Shown: positions 23,610-31,556, counted from the stretch's first letter. The stretch is 44,763 nucleotides of DNA from DASWED01 sp036394995 (GCA_036394995.1 DASWED010000030.1:1-44763), one strand, 5' to 3'. The notes: a model not told the origin generated them from the sequence alone. Numbers and translations are program-made.

Positions 23610-24503
23610 GTGAAGGTACAGGCAGCCACCCGGAGAGATCTCCTCGCGCTCGTCGCCGACTACGTGGCCCTCACCAAGCCGCGGATCGTGTCGCTGTTGC
23701 TCTTCACGGGTGCCTGTGGGTTCCTGGCCGGGGCCCGCGGCCGACTGTCCCCCGGCCCGCTGATCGCCGTCGTGGGGGGCGGAGCCCTGGCTGCGGGCGG
23801 GGCGAATGCGATCAACTGCGCGATCGATCGCAAACTCGACGCCCTCATGTTCCGGACGCGCGACCGGCCCGTTGCGGCGGGGCGTCTCGCGGCATCCCAG
23901 GCCGTCGCTTTCGGCCTCGTGCTGAACGTCGTCGCGGGGACCTGGCTGGTGGAGGTGACCAACCCCCTCGCGGCCGGCCTGGCCCTGGCCGGATCGGCAT
24001 GGTACGTGCTCGTCTACACGTGGTGGCTGAAGCCTCGGTCTCCACAGAACATCGTCATCGGCGGGGCGGCCGGGTGCTTTCCCCTGCTGGTCGGTTGGGC
24101 GGCTGCCACCGGCGGGCTCGACGGCACCGCTCTCTCCCTGGCAGCTGTGGTCTTCATGTGGACTCCGCCGCACTTCTGGTCGCTGGCCACCCTGCTGCGA
24201 CAGGACTATCGCCGCGCGGGAGTGCCGATGCTGCCGGCCGTGGCTCCGCCGGCGGCAACCGCGCGATCCATGCTGCAGTATGCGGCGGCCACGATGGCCG
24301 TCAGTCTCGTCCCCCTGGCATGGGGAGGCTTGGGCGCGGTCTACGGGGCCGTGGCAATCCTCCTGGGGACCGAGTTGGTGAGGCGGAGCGAATCGTTCCG
24401 CCGCCATGCCACGTCGCAGGCGGCTGCCAGCCTGTTCCACTACTCGCTGGTCTATCTCCCGGGATTGTTCCTCGCCGCCGTCGTCGACCGATCCCTGCCC
24501 TAG
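23610..24503 (+). CDS. ctaB: Protohaem IX farnesyltransferase (haem O synthase)
   Basis: The 297-residue UbiA-family membrane enzyme attaches a farnesyl group to haem B to make haem O. The two Asp-rich motifs are NAINCAIDRKLDALMFRTRDRP (positions about 69-90: first Asp pair, TRDRP) and LRQDYRRAGVPMLP. ALTKPRIVSLLLFTGACGF at the N-terminus and MWTPPHFWSLA in the middle are diagnostic of CtaB/CyoE. About eight to nine helices are visible. No haem A synthase (CtaA) lies in the window, so the oxidase could carry haem O, or CtaA may be elsewhere. The GTG start is only a few bases from a GGAGA site. Confidence 0.94.
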   Translation: MKVQAATRRDLLALVADYVALTKPRIVSLLLFTGACGFLAGARGRLSPGPLIAVVGGGALAAGGANAINCAIDRKLDALMFRTRDRPVAAGRLAASQAVAFGLVLNVVAGTWLVEVTNPLAAGLALAGSAWYVLVYTWWLKPRSPQNIVIGGAAGCFPLLVGWAAATGGLDGTALSLAAVVFMWTPPHFWSLATLLRQDYRRAGVPMLPAVAPPAATARSMLQYAAATMAVSLVPLAWGGLGAVYGAVAILLGTELVRRSESFRRHATSQAAASLFHYSLVYLPGLFLAAVVDRSLP

Positions 24504-24579
24504 GGAGCGTCGGGCGGGGGACGTGCCCCGAGTGGAACCCGGTCTTCGCTTCTGGACTCCCGGTGGCCGCGCACCGGAT

Positions 24580-24617
24580 TTGACGATGTGACATCGAAGG
24601 TAATAGTGTCGCGGTCG
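24580..24617 (+). promoter_or_regulatory. TetR-operon promoter with embedded palindromic operator
   Basis: TTGACG (24580-24585) and TAGTGT (24604-24609) are 18 bases apart. ATG 24618 follows the -10 box after eight bases, so the mRNA is leaderless. The perfect palindrome CGATGT-G-ACATCG (24584-24596) fills the upstream half of the spacer and overlaps the -35 box, an ideal place for the TetR product to bind and repress its own operon. Confidence 0.65.
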
Positions 24618-25256
24618 ATGGCCGTCGCCTCCGTGGAGCTGCGCCCGGGAACCGCGGGGCGGATTCTCGACGCCGCGTTCGATGCCGTTCGCGACTTCGG
24701 GCTCTCCCGCGCGACGATGGAGGACGTCGCCCAGCGGGCCGGCCTGTCCCGCCAGACCCTGTACCGGTACTTCCCGTCGAAGGACGCGCTCATCGTCGCG
24801 CTGATCTCGCGGGAGGAGGAGCGGTTCATCGCCGGGGTCCGCTCGGCCATCGCCGGTCACGACGACCTCGGTCCATCGCTGGCCGAGGGGGTCGGGTTCG
24901 TCCTGCGCTTCGCCCGCCAGCACCCCCTGCTCGACCGGCTCCTGGCCACCGATCCACAGGCGTTCCTCCCCTACCTCACCACCCGCGGCCTGCCGGTGAT
25001 CGTGCGAGCCCGCGAGGCCATGGTCGAGATGCTCGCCCCCCGCGCGCCGCATCTCCCCCTGGATGCCCTGCGCGGGGCGCTCGACGCATCCACCCGCGCG
25101 GTCGTCTCGTATGTCCTCACGCCGTCCGAGCGTCCCGACGACGTGGTCGCCGCCGACATGGCGGCGATGGTCATGGCCACGCTGCGCGAACCCCGGGACC
25201 ATGTGCCTCCCGAATCCGAGAACGCCGCGCCGACCACACGGAGGTCTCGCTCATGA
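24618..25256 (+). CDS. TetR-family transcriptional regulator
   Basis: The 212-residue protein has the N-terminal TetR helix-turn-helix: RILDAAFDAVRDFGLSRATM, then EDVAQRAGLSRQTLYRYFPS and KDALIVALI. The C-terminal ligand domain (about residues 60-190) is helical and not assignable to a ligand class. Its stop overlaps the ATG of the diiron-protein gene (ATGA), so regulator and target are translated together. The leaderless start at 24618 is better supported than the in-frame ATG 24588, which lies inside the promoter palindrome. Confidence 0.92.
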   Translation: MAVASVELRPGTAGRILDAAFDAVRDFGLSRATMEDVAQRAGLSRQTLYRYFPSKDALIVALISREEERFIAGVRSAIAGHDDLGPSLAEGVGFVLRFARQHPLLDRLLATDPQAFLPYLTTRGLPVIVRAREAMVEMLAPRAPHLPLDALRGALDASTRAVVSYVLTPSERPDDVVAADMAAMVMATLREPRDHVPPESENAAPTTRRSRS

Positions 25257-26386
25257 GCACGCGCCACTACACGATGCCCGTCGACCAGACGCAGTGGTTC
25301 GTGGACAGTCCCCACGACACCGTCTTCAACTTCGAGTACGACGAGGGTCGGGACCGGCTGCTCTCCCTGTACGAGAAGGGCAAGGAGAAGCAGTGGAACA
25401 CGAACACCCGCCTGGACTGGTCGATCGACGTCGATCCCACCTCGGAGACCAACTTCGCCGACATCTACATCCCGATCTTCGGCTCGGACATCTGGGAGCG
25501 GATGAACGACAAGGAGCGCTCGAACCTCCGCCAGCACATGGCGGCCTGGATGAACTCGCAGTTCCTCCACGGTGAGCAGGGCGCGCTGGTGTGCACTGCG
25601 AAGATCGTCCAGACCGTCCCGGACGTCGACTGCAAGTTCTACGCGGCCACCCAGGTCATGGACGAGGCCCGCCACATGGAGACGTACTCGCGCTACCTCC
25701 GCGAGAAGATCGAGATGGCATACCCCATCAATGCGAACCTGAAGTCGCTCCTGAACGACGTGGTGTCCGACGGACGGTGGGACATGACCTGTCTGGGCAT
25801 GCAGATCATGATCGAGGGCCTGGCGCTGGCCGCGTTCGCCATGATCCGGGACTTCTCCGAGGAGCCCCTGGCCAAGGCGCTCAACGCCTACGTCATGCAG
25901 GACGAGGCCCGCCACGTCGCGTTCGGGCGGCTGTCCCTCCGCGACTACTACCCGCAGCTCACCCAGGCCGAGCGGGAGGAGCGCGAGGAGTTCATCGTCT
26001 ACGCCTCGTACCTCATGCGGGACCGGTTCCGGGCCCAGGAGGTCTGGGAGCACCTCGGCCTGCCGGTCGAGGAGTGCATCGAGTACGTGGAGAGCTCCCA
26101 GATGCTCGGGGAGTTCCGCAAGATGCTGTTCTCCCGGATCGTCCCCACCGTGAAGGACCTCGGGCTGTTCGGCCCCAAGGTCCAGGCCGCGTTCGTGGAC
26201 ATGGGCGTCATCGACTTCGCCGAGACCAACCCGGACGACCTCTCCGCGGCCGACGAGCAGATCGCCGAGGAGATGGAACGCCACCACGCGCTCCTCGGGA
26301 CGAACGGCGGCGGCCTGTCCGACGTCGATCCCGGCCGCGCCGCCGAGGTGGTGGCCACCATCGAGGCCGGGAGCGAACCCGCCTGA
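25253..26386 (+). CDS. Ferritin-like diiron oxygenase-type protein
   Basis: The 377-residue helical protein has two carboxylate/histidine half-sites of the R2/diiron oxygenase kind: E108 (HGEQGAL), E138-x2-H141 (MDEARHMET), E188 (MIEGLAL) and E218-x2-H221 (QDEARHVAF). It has no signal peptide. Family members include desaturases, N-oxygenases and fatty-acid or hydrocarbon oxygenases. The duplicated DEARH motif is typical of ferritin-like proteins common in actinobacteria, most of unknown substrate. It is translationally coupled to the TetR gene and followed after 35 bases by a haloalkane-dehalogenase-like hydrolase. Oxygenation followed by hydrolytic clearance of a lipophilic or halogenated compound is plausible, but is inference. 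Confidence 0.8.
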   Translation: MSTRHYTMPVDQTQWFVDSPHDTVFNFEYDEGRDRLLSLYEKGKEKQWNTNTRLDWSIDVDPTSETNFADIYIPIFGSDIWERMNDKERSNLRQHMAAWMNSQFLHGEQGALVCTAKIVQTVPDVDCKFYAATQVMDEARHMETYSRYLREKIEMAYPINANLKSLLNDVVSDGRWDMTCLGMQIMIEGLALAAFAMIRDFSEEPLAKALNAYVMQDEARHVAFGRLSLRDYYPQLTQAEREEREEFIVYASYLMRDRFRAQEVWEHLGLPVEECIEYVESSQMLGEFRKMLFSRIVPTVKDLGLFGPKVQAAFVDMGVIDFAETNPDDLSAADEQIAEEMERHHALLGTNGGGLSDVDPGRAAEVVATIEAGSEPA

Positions 26387-26421
26387 TCCGCGGGCCAGGA
26401 CGAGGAGCACTGGGCGGACTC

Positions 26422-27312
26422 ATGGACGCGTACCGGACGCCGGACGAACGGTTCGAGGGGCTCTCCGGATACCCCTTCCAGCCGAGCTACGTCGAACAGG
26501 ACGGCCTGCGGATGCACGTGGTGGACGAGGGCCCGCCGGACGGCCCGCCGGTCCTCCTGCTCCACGGCGAGCCGACCTGGTCGTTCCTGTACCGGCACAT
26601 GATCCCGGTGCTCGCCGCCGAAGGCCTGCGGGCGGTGGCCCCCGACTACTTCGGATTCGGCCGGTCCGACAAGCCCACCGAGCGAGACTGGTACACGTAC
26701 GATCGCCACTTCGGCTCGATCGAGGCCCTGGTCGGCACCCTCGGCCTGACAGGGGTGACCGTCGTGATGCAGGACTGGGGCGGGCCCATCGGGTTCCGCC
26801 TGGCGGTCGAGCGTCCGGACCTCGTGGACCGTCTGGTGGTGCTGAACACCGGGATCTTCAGCGGGCGACCCCCGTCCGAAGCGTGGCTCCAGTTCCGCGA
26901 CTTCATGCGCCGTGTGGACCTCGAGATCCGCCCCGGACAGCTGGTGAACATCTCCTGCGGGAACGCGTTACCGGACGACGTGGTGGCCGGGTACGACGCG
27001 CCGCACCCGGTGCCGGAGTCGAACGTTGGGGTGGTGATGTTCCCGGAGCTGGTCCCCACCTCGCCGGACCATCCGGCCGCGGCGAAGATGCTGGAGGTCC
27101 GCGAGGGCGTGAAGCGGTGGGACAGGCCCGCCCTGGTGCTGTTCAGCGACTCCGACCCGATCTTCTCCCCCGCCGCCGCCGAGGCCATGGCGGCGCGCAT
27201 CCCCGGCGCCGGGCCGGCCGAGATCGTGCAGGGGGCCGGCCACTTCCTGCAGGAGCAGAAGGGCGAAGAGATCGCCCGCCGCGTCGTCCGGTTCGTCGCC
27301 GAGACGACCTGA
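26422..27312 (+). CDS. Haloalkane dehalogenase-like alpha/beta hydrolase
   Basis: The 296-residue protein carries the haloalkane dehalogenase subfamily marks: oxyanion segment LLHGEPTWSFLYRHMIP, nucleophile Asp118 with the halide-binding Trp119 next to it in VVMQDWGGPIGF, a probable acid Asp in LFSDSDPIFS, and the base His in GAGHFLQEQKGEEIA. An Asp nucleophile in place of Ser separates it from esterases; epoxide hydrolases also use Asp, but the Trp right after it and the HGEPTWS box favour a dehalogenase. The second halide-stabilising residue (Asn or Trp) is not certain; the HGE rather than HGN hints at the DhlA-like group. The native substrate is unknown. Confidence 0.82.
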   Translation: MDAYRTPDERFEGLSGYPFQPSYVEQDGLRMHVVDEGPPDGPPVLLLHGEPTWSFLYRHMIPVLAAEGLRAVAPDYFGFGRSDKPTERDWYTYDRHFGSIEALVGTLGLTGVTVVMQDWGGPIGFRLAVERPDLVDRLVVLNTGIFSGRPPSEAWLQFRDFMRRVDLEIRPGQLVNISCGNALPDDVVAGYDAPHPVPESNVGVVMFPELVPTSPDHPAAAKMLEVREGVKRWDRPALVLFSDSDPIFSPAAAEAMAARIPGAGPAEIVQGAGHFLQEQKGEEIARRVVRFVAETT

Positions 27313-27344
27313 ACGGGGGGTTCCGCCAGGCCCGGGCGGGCGCG

Positions 27345-27360
27345 TACACTTTGGCCACCC
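27345..27360 (+). promoter_or_regulatory. Putative adenine deaminase promoter (-10 TACACT)
   Basis: TACACT (27345-27350) is followed by ten bases and ATG 27361, so the leader would be about three bases. A weak TTCCGC lies 18 bases upstream. It lies in the 48-bp gap after the hydrolase stop and suggests a separate transcript. Confidence 0.4.
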
Positions 27361-29094
27361 ATGGCGAATGCAGACCTGGCCCGTCGCGTGGCCGTGGCCC
27401 GGGGGGAGGAGCCGGCCGATGCCGTGCTCACCGGCGGCCGCGTGCTGTCCGTGTTCACCGGAGAGCTGCTCGAGGTGGACGTGGCCGTCGCCGGCGAGCA
27501 CGTCGCCGCGCTGGGCGCGCCCGGGACGTACCGGGGCGCCGTCACGCACGACGTCGACGGGATGATCCTCGTCCCCGGCTTCATCGACGGGCACATGCAC
27601 GTCGAGTCCACCAAGCTCACCCCGGCCGAGTTCGCCCGGGCCGCCCTCCCCCACGGCACCACCACCGTCGTGCTGGACCCGCACGAGGTCGGGAACGTGC
27701 TGGGGTCGAGGGGGATCCTGGCCCTGCTGGCGCTGGGCGAGGGCGCGCCGATCGACATGTACGCGATGGCCTCGTCCTGCGTCCCGGCCTCCGCCCTCGA
27801 GACCTCCGGCCACACCCTCGACGCCCGCGACATCACCGCGCTCTTCGAGGCGAACCCCAGGATCATCGGGCTGGCCGAGATGATGAACTTCCCGGCGGTG
27901 GTGGCCGGGAACCCCGAAGCCCTGGCCAAGATCGAGGCCGCGGGAACCCGGCACGTCGACGGCCACGCCCCCGGGCTGACCGGCGCCGGGCTCAACGCCT
28001 ACCTCGCCGCCGGCGTGCAGTCGGACCACGAATGCACCCGGCTGGAGGAGGCGCTGGAGAAGCGGCGCCTGGGGATGTGGATCATGATCCGCGAGGGCTC
28101 CGCCGCCCGGAACCTCGAGGCTTTGCTCCCGCTGGTCCTGGAGCACGGTCCGGAGAGCTGCATGCTGGTCACCGACGACCGGGAGCCCCACGACCTCCTG
28201 CGCGACGGCCACATCGACAACGCCCTGCGCAGGGCGGTGGCCCTGGGGTGCCCGCCCGAGCAGGCCGTGACCATGGCCACGCTCCACCCCGCGAGGTACC
28301 ACCGCCTCCGGGGGCACGGAGCGGTGGCCCCCGGCTACCTGGCGGACGTGGTGGCCCTGAAGGACCTCGAGGAGTTCCGCCCGACCCGCGTGTGGAAGCG
28401 GGGCCGGCTGGCCTTCGACGGCGAGCGGGTGGCCGAGTTCCCCACGCCGGAGGTCCCGGACTGGATGCTCCACACGATGCACGCGGCCCCGGTGACCGAG
28501 GGGGCCCTCCGGATCCCCGCCGGCTCGAACGGCCACCTGATCCGGGTCATGGAGGTCAAGGCCGGGCAGATCGTGACCGGCTCGCTCACCGCGGAGCCCC
28601 TCGTGCGCGACGGCGCGGTGGTGGCCGATCCATCCAGGGATCTGGCCAAGATCGCCGTGGCCGAACGGCATCGCGAGAGCGGCCGGATCGGGATCGGGCT
28701 GGTCCGGGGGTTCGGCCTGCGCGAGGGGGCGCTGGGCTCGACCGTCGCGCACGACGCCCACAACGTGATGCTGGTCGGGTCGAACGACCGGGACATGGCC
28801 GCGGCGGCCGCGCGCCTCCAGGAGCTCGGCGGCGGCCAGGTGATGGTTCGGGACGGCCGGGTCCTGGCCGAGGTGGCCCTCCCGCTGGGCGGGCTGATGT
28901 CGCTGGAACCTCGCGATCGGGTGGCGGGGGCCTGCATGGCGCTGGAGGGCGCCGCACTGGACTGCGGCGTCACGCTCCGATCGCCGTTCATGGCGCTGTC
29001 GTTCCTGGCCCTGTCGGTGATCCCGGAGCTGAAGGTCACCGACCTCGGGCTGGTGGACGGGCTCAGGTTCGAGCTGGTGTCCCTGCAGGTCTGA
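27361..29094 (+). CDS. ade: Adenine deaminase
   Basis: The 577-residue amidohydrolase converts adenine to hypoxanthine and ammonia for purine salvage. Metal ligands start with H78 and H80 in GFIDGHMHVEST. HEVGNVLG, AEMMNFPAVV and the GHAPGLTG segment follow. Family-typical later parts include SDHECT, VTDDREPHDLL, and the C-terminal domain with GGGQVMVRDGRVLAEVALPLGGLMS (residues about 496-520). The length and domain order match bacterial Ade (about 550-600 residues) and exclude the unrelated adenosine-deaminase fold. The last 32 bases overlap the convergent anti-sigma-like gene. Confidence 0.94.
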   Translation: MANADLARRVAVARGEEPADAVLTGGRVLSVFTGELLEVDVAVAGEHVAALGAPGTYRGAVTHDVDGMILVPGFIDGHMHVESTKLTPAEFARAALPHGTTTVVLDPHEVGNVLGSRGILALLALGEGAPIDMYAMASSCVPASALETSGHTLDARDITALFEANPRIIGLAEMMNFPAVVAGNPEALAKIEAAGTRHVDGHAPGLTGAGLNAYLAAGVQSDHECTRLEEALEKRRLGMWIMIREGSAARNLEALLPLVLEHGPESCMLVTDDREPHDLLRDGHIDNALRRAVALGCPPEQAVTMATLHPARYHRLRGHGAVAPGYLADVVALKDLEEFRPTRVWKRGRLAFDGERVAEFPTPEVPDWMLHTMHAAPVTEGALRIPAGSNGHLIRVMEVKAGQIVTGSLTAEPLVRDGAVVADPSRDLAKIAVAERHRESGRIGIGLVRGFGLREGALGSTVAHDAHNVMLVGSNDRDMAAAAARLQELGGGQVMVRDGRVLAEVALPLGGLMSLEPRDRVAGACMALEGAALDCGVTLRSPFMALSFLALSVIPELKVTDLGLVDGLRFELVSLQV

Positions 29095-29515
29095 GGGCCG
29101 CCCGAGTCCCCACCCGTTCGAGCCGCTTGGTCAGTCGGACCTCCGTCCCTCGCCGGGACGTGCCCCGGCGAACCGAGACCTCGTCCATCAGCGCGGTCAT
29201 CAGCGGGATGCCGTGCCCGCCCTGTCCCTCGAGCTCGGGGAGCGGGACCTTCCGGACGAACCGCCCCTGGTCGCCGATCGAAACCTCGACGCGATCCGGT
29301 CGGATCCGCCAGCCCACGCGGAAGACGGCGCTCCCGGAGTGGACCACCGCGTTGGCGCAGGCCTCGGATACCGCCAGCACGATGTCGTCGGCCGCGCCGC
29401 CGTCCACGCCCTCCTCGCGGCACAGCTCCCGGAGGAACGTCCGCACGTCGAACAGGGCCCTGGGCTGGGCCGGGAAGACGCGCGTTCGGGAAGAGGGTCG
29501 GGCAGCGGACAACAT
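29063..29515 (-). CDS. RsbW-like serine kinase / anti-sigma factor
   Basis: The 150-residue single-domain GHKL ATPase resembles RsbW/SpoIIAB. The N box is DIVLAVSEACANAVVHSG, the G1 motif IGDQGRFV and the G2 motif GGHGIPLMTALMDEV, with a short RRGTEVRLTKRL end. Such proteins bind a sigma-70-type stress factor and phosphorylate an anti-anti-sigma partner; neither partner lies in the window. The ATG is 29515. It converges on the adenine deaminase gene with a 32-bp overlap. Its start is 128 bp from the start of a secreted protein whose promoter looks sigmaB-like. Confidence 0.85.
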   Translation of the reverse strand: MLSAARPSSRTRVFPAQPRALFDVRTFLRELCREEGVDGGAADDIVLAVSEACANAVVHSGSAVFRVGWRIRPDRVEVSIGDQGRFVRKVPLPELEGQGGHGIPLMTALMDEVSVRRGTSRRGTEVRLTKRLERVGTRAALRPAGTPART

Positions 29516-29575
29516 CGGAAACCTCGGTGGATCCCCCTCGATTCGTTCGGCCAGCGTGCTTGTTCCCCGTGAGTC

Positions 29576-29600
29576 GTTTGGCGAAACGCGCGAAGGGTAT
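29576..29600 (+). promoter_or_regulatory. SigmaB-like promoter
   Basis: GTTTGG (29576-29581), 13 bases, then GGGTAT (29595-29600). This closely matches the general-stress sigmaB/sigmaF consensus GTTT...N12-16...GGGTA(T/C). It points to the secreted protein at 29643 (leader of about 35 nt with AGGAGG) and away from the RsbW-like gene. Confidence 0.6.
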
Positions 29601-29642
29601 CGTTCGCGCCACACGGCGCCCCCAGCCCGCAGGAGGCAGCGC

Positions 29643-30284
29643 ATGAGACCGAGGATGCTCGCGCTCGGCGTCGCGGCCGTGGTCCTGGCCCTGGCCGTCC
29701 CGGCCTGGGCCGCGAACTTCACACCCACGGCGACCTTCGCGCTCAGCACCAAGCTCGTGAACGCGAACCCCACCCTGACCGTCGGCGTGAAGCAGGACCA
29801 GGGCGAGGAGGAGCTGGCCAAGGTGATCCTGGCCATCCCGCACGGCTTCAAGCTCCCGCCGGACTCGGCGATCGACGACGGCGAGAAGCTGGGCCAGGGG
29901 TCCATCACGATCGCGCTGGCCCCGGCCTGCAGCACCACCGAGACCGTGAACGTGAACATCGTCGAACGGAACCGGACCCAGGCCGAGAAGAACGCCGGCG
30001 TCTACGCCGTGTGGGTGGTGGACCTCCACCCGGTCACCACGATCGACCTGAAGATCAAGGGCAACCCGACGAACGGCTGGAAGGCGACCGGGGCCATCGC
30101 GCCGAACGACGCCACCTGCCCTCCGTTCCAGTTCCACGCGACGATCAACAAGACCTCGTCGAGCTCGCACGTGAAGCTGATCCGGAACCCCGCGAACGCC
30201 GGGACCTACACGCTGAAGATCACCTTCGTGGGCGAGAACGGGAGCAAGGTCACCCGGTCGAAGGCCTTCTCGATCACGTCGTAG
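29643..30284 (+). CDS. Secreted protein of unknown function
   Basis: The 213-residue protein has a classic signal peptide (MLALGVAAVVLALAVPAWA, cleavage before ANFTP). The mature part is Asn/Thr/Lys-rich and beta-strand-rich (TATFALSTKLVNANPTLTV, GTYTLKITFVGENGS). Only two cysteines are visible (APACST and TCPPFQ), possibly one disulphide. There is no C-terminal anchor, so it should be released or wall-associated. It starts at ATG 29643 with AGGAGG six bases upstream. No family recognised. Its promoter suggests induction under general stress or stationary phase. Confidence 0.75.
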   Translation: MRPRMLALGVAAVVLALAVPAWAANFTPTATFALSTKLVNANPTLTVGVKQDQGEEELAKVILAIPHGFKLPPDSAIDDGEKLGQGSITIALAPACSTTETVNVNIVERNRTQAEKNAGVYAVWVVDLHPVTTIDLKIKGNPTNGWKATGAIAPNDATCPPFQFHATINKTSSSSHVKLIRNPANAGTYTLKITFVGENGSKVTRSKAFSITS

Positions 30285-30289
30285 CGGCA

Positions 30290-30305
30290 CGGGCCGAAGG
30301 GCCCG
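30290..30305 (+). terminator. GC hairpin after the secreted-protein gene
   Basis: CGGGCC-GAAG-GGCCCG forms a 6-bp stem with a tetraloop, starting six bases after the stop. There is no T-run, so any termination would be of the U-tract-independent kind common in high-GC bacteria. Confidence 0.3.
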
Positions 30306-30326
30306 GGTGGCGGGGGTCTCCCGCAG

Positions 30327-30366
30327 TTGACGCGTGCTCTCGCCGGGTCGTAGCGTCCCGGCGAGA
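30327..30366 (+). promoter_or_regulatory. Leaderless promoter with a perfect 10-bp inverted repeat over the -10 box
   Basis: TTGACG (30327-30332), an 18-base spacer and TAGCGT (30351-30356) lie before ATG 30366, with nine bases after the -10 box. TCTCGCCGGG (30338-30347) and CCCGGCGAGA (30357-30366) are exact reverse complements around a 9-nt centre holding the -10 box. A protein bound there would block polymerase and cover the start codon. Confidence 0.6.
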
Positions 30367-31556
30367 TGCGCCTCGCCGACCGGATGGGACGACTGGGGAC
30401 CGAGTCGGCCTTCGAGGTCCTCGCCCGGGCGAGGGCACTGGAGGCCGCCGGTCGTAAGGTGATCCATCTCGAGATCGGCGAGCCCGACTTCGATACGCCC
30501 GCGCACATCGTGGACGCCGCGGTGGAGGCCCTGCGTTCGGGCCAGACACACTACGTTCCGGCGCCGGGGATCCCGCAGCTCCGCGAGGCGGTGGCCGAGT
30601 TCCTGGGACGCAAGGGCCGCCTGGAGTGCCGGGCGGACCAGGTCGTGGTGATGCCCGGCGCGAAGCCGGTGATGTTCTACACGATCATGGTCCTATGCCA
30701 GGAGGGCGACGAGGTCGTGTATCCCGACCCCGGCTTCCCCATGTACGAGTCCATCACGCAGTTCGCCGGGGCCACGCCGGTCCCGGCTCCGCTGCGAGAG
30801 GAGAACGGGTTCCGGATGGATCCCGACGAGCTGGCCTCGCTCGTCACCGACCGGACCCGGTTGGTCATCCTCAACACCCCCCACAACCCGTGTGGGAGCG
30901 CCATGACCCGCGAGGAGCTGGAGCGGGTGGCGGAGGTCGTTCGGGCCCACCCGGACCTGGTGGTGCTGTCCGACGAGGTGTACTGGGCGGACCGCTACGA
31001 CGGGCCGCACACGTCGATCCTCGACATCGACGGCATGGCCGAGCGGACCGTGCTCCTCGACGGGTGGTCGAAGACGTTCGCGATGACGGGGTGGCGGCTG
31101 GGACTCGGCGTGTTCCCGCCGGACCTGGTGGAGCCGGTGACGCGGATGGTCATCAACTCCGTGTCGTGCACGTCGGCCTTCAGCCAGCACGCCGCCCTCG
31201 CGGCGCTCACCGGGCCATGGGAGCCCGTGGAGGAGATGGTGGCCGAGTTCCGTCAGCGCCGGGATCTGGTGGTCGAGGGCCTCAACTCGATCCCCGGGGT
31301 GTCGTGCGTCATGCCCGACGGCGCGTTCTACGTGTTCCCCTCGATCCGGGAGCTGGGGGCGACCTCGAAGGAGGTGGAGGCGCACCTGCTGCAGCACGCC
31401 GGGGTGGCCTGCCTGTCCGGGACCGCGTTCGGGCAGTACGGCGAGGGGTACCTCCGCCTCTCCTACGCGAACTCCATCCAGAACCTCCGGGATGCGCTGG
31501 AGGCCATGGAGGCCTCGCTGCCCGAGCTGCAGCCGGCCGGACAGCCCACCGCGTGA
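30366..31556 (+). CDS. PLP-dependent aminotransferase, class I (aspartate aminotransferase-like)
   Basis: The 396-residue fold-type I enzyme shows LEIGEPDFDTPAHIV at the N-terminus, the PLP-ring contact region ILNTPHNPCGSAM, VVLSDEVYWADRYD, and the Schiff-base lysine K236 in LDGWSKTFAMTGWRLG. A late Arg for the substrate carboxylate lies in LRLSYANS. The length is normal. The N-terminal MRLADRMGRLGTESAFEVL resembles AspC/alanine-type enzymes; the amino donor is undetermined. It is followed after 31 bases by a 2-hydroxyacid dehydrogenase, suggesting a joint 2-oxoacid route. Confidence 0.92.
   Translation: MRLADRMGRLGTESAFEVLARARALEAAGRKVIHLEIGEPDFDTPAHIVDAAVEALRSGQTHYVPAPGIPQLREAVAEFLGRKGRLECRADQVVVMPGAKPVMFYTIMVLCQEGDEVVYPDPGFPMYESITQFAGATPVPAPLREENGFRMDPDELASLVTDRTRLVILNTPHNPCGSAMTREELERVAEVVRAHPDLVVLSDEVYWADRYDGPHTSILDIDGMAERTVLLDGWSKTFAMTGWRLGLGVFPPDLVEPVTRMVINSVSCTSAFSQHAALAALTGPWEPVEEMVAEFRQRRDLVVEGLNSIPGVSCVMPDGAFYVFPSIRELGATSKEVEAHLLQHAGVACLSGTAFGQYGEGYLRLSYANSIQNLRDALEAMEASLPELQPAGQPTA

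Noticed and set aside
15015..24503. Horizontally transferred island (oxidase cluster)
   Set aside because: I see no integrase, tRNA, direct-repeat ends or clear composition change. Slightly lower third-position GC in parts is not enough.
24618..27312. Antibiotic-resistance or efflux operon under TetR
   Set aside because: No transporter or resistance enzyme follows. The downstream genes are a diiron protein and a dehalogenase-like hydrolase.
26883..29642. Continuous plus-strand frame from the hydrolase through adenine deaminase into the secreted protein gene
   Set aside because: Only the last 213 residues have signal-peptide and protein-like composition. The rest is a frame-shifted shadow of two confident genes.
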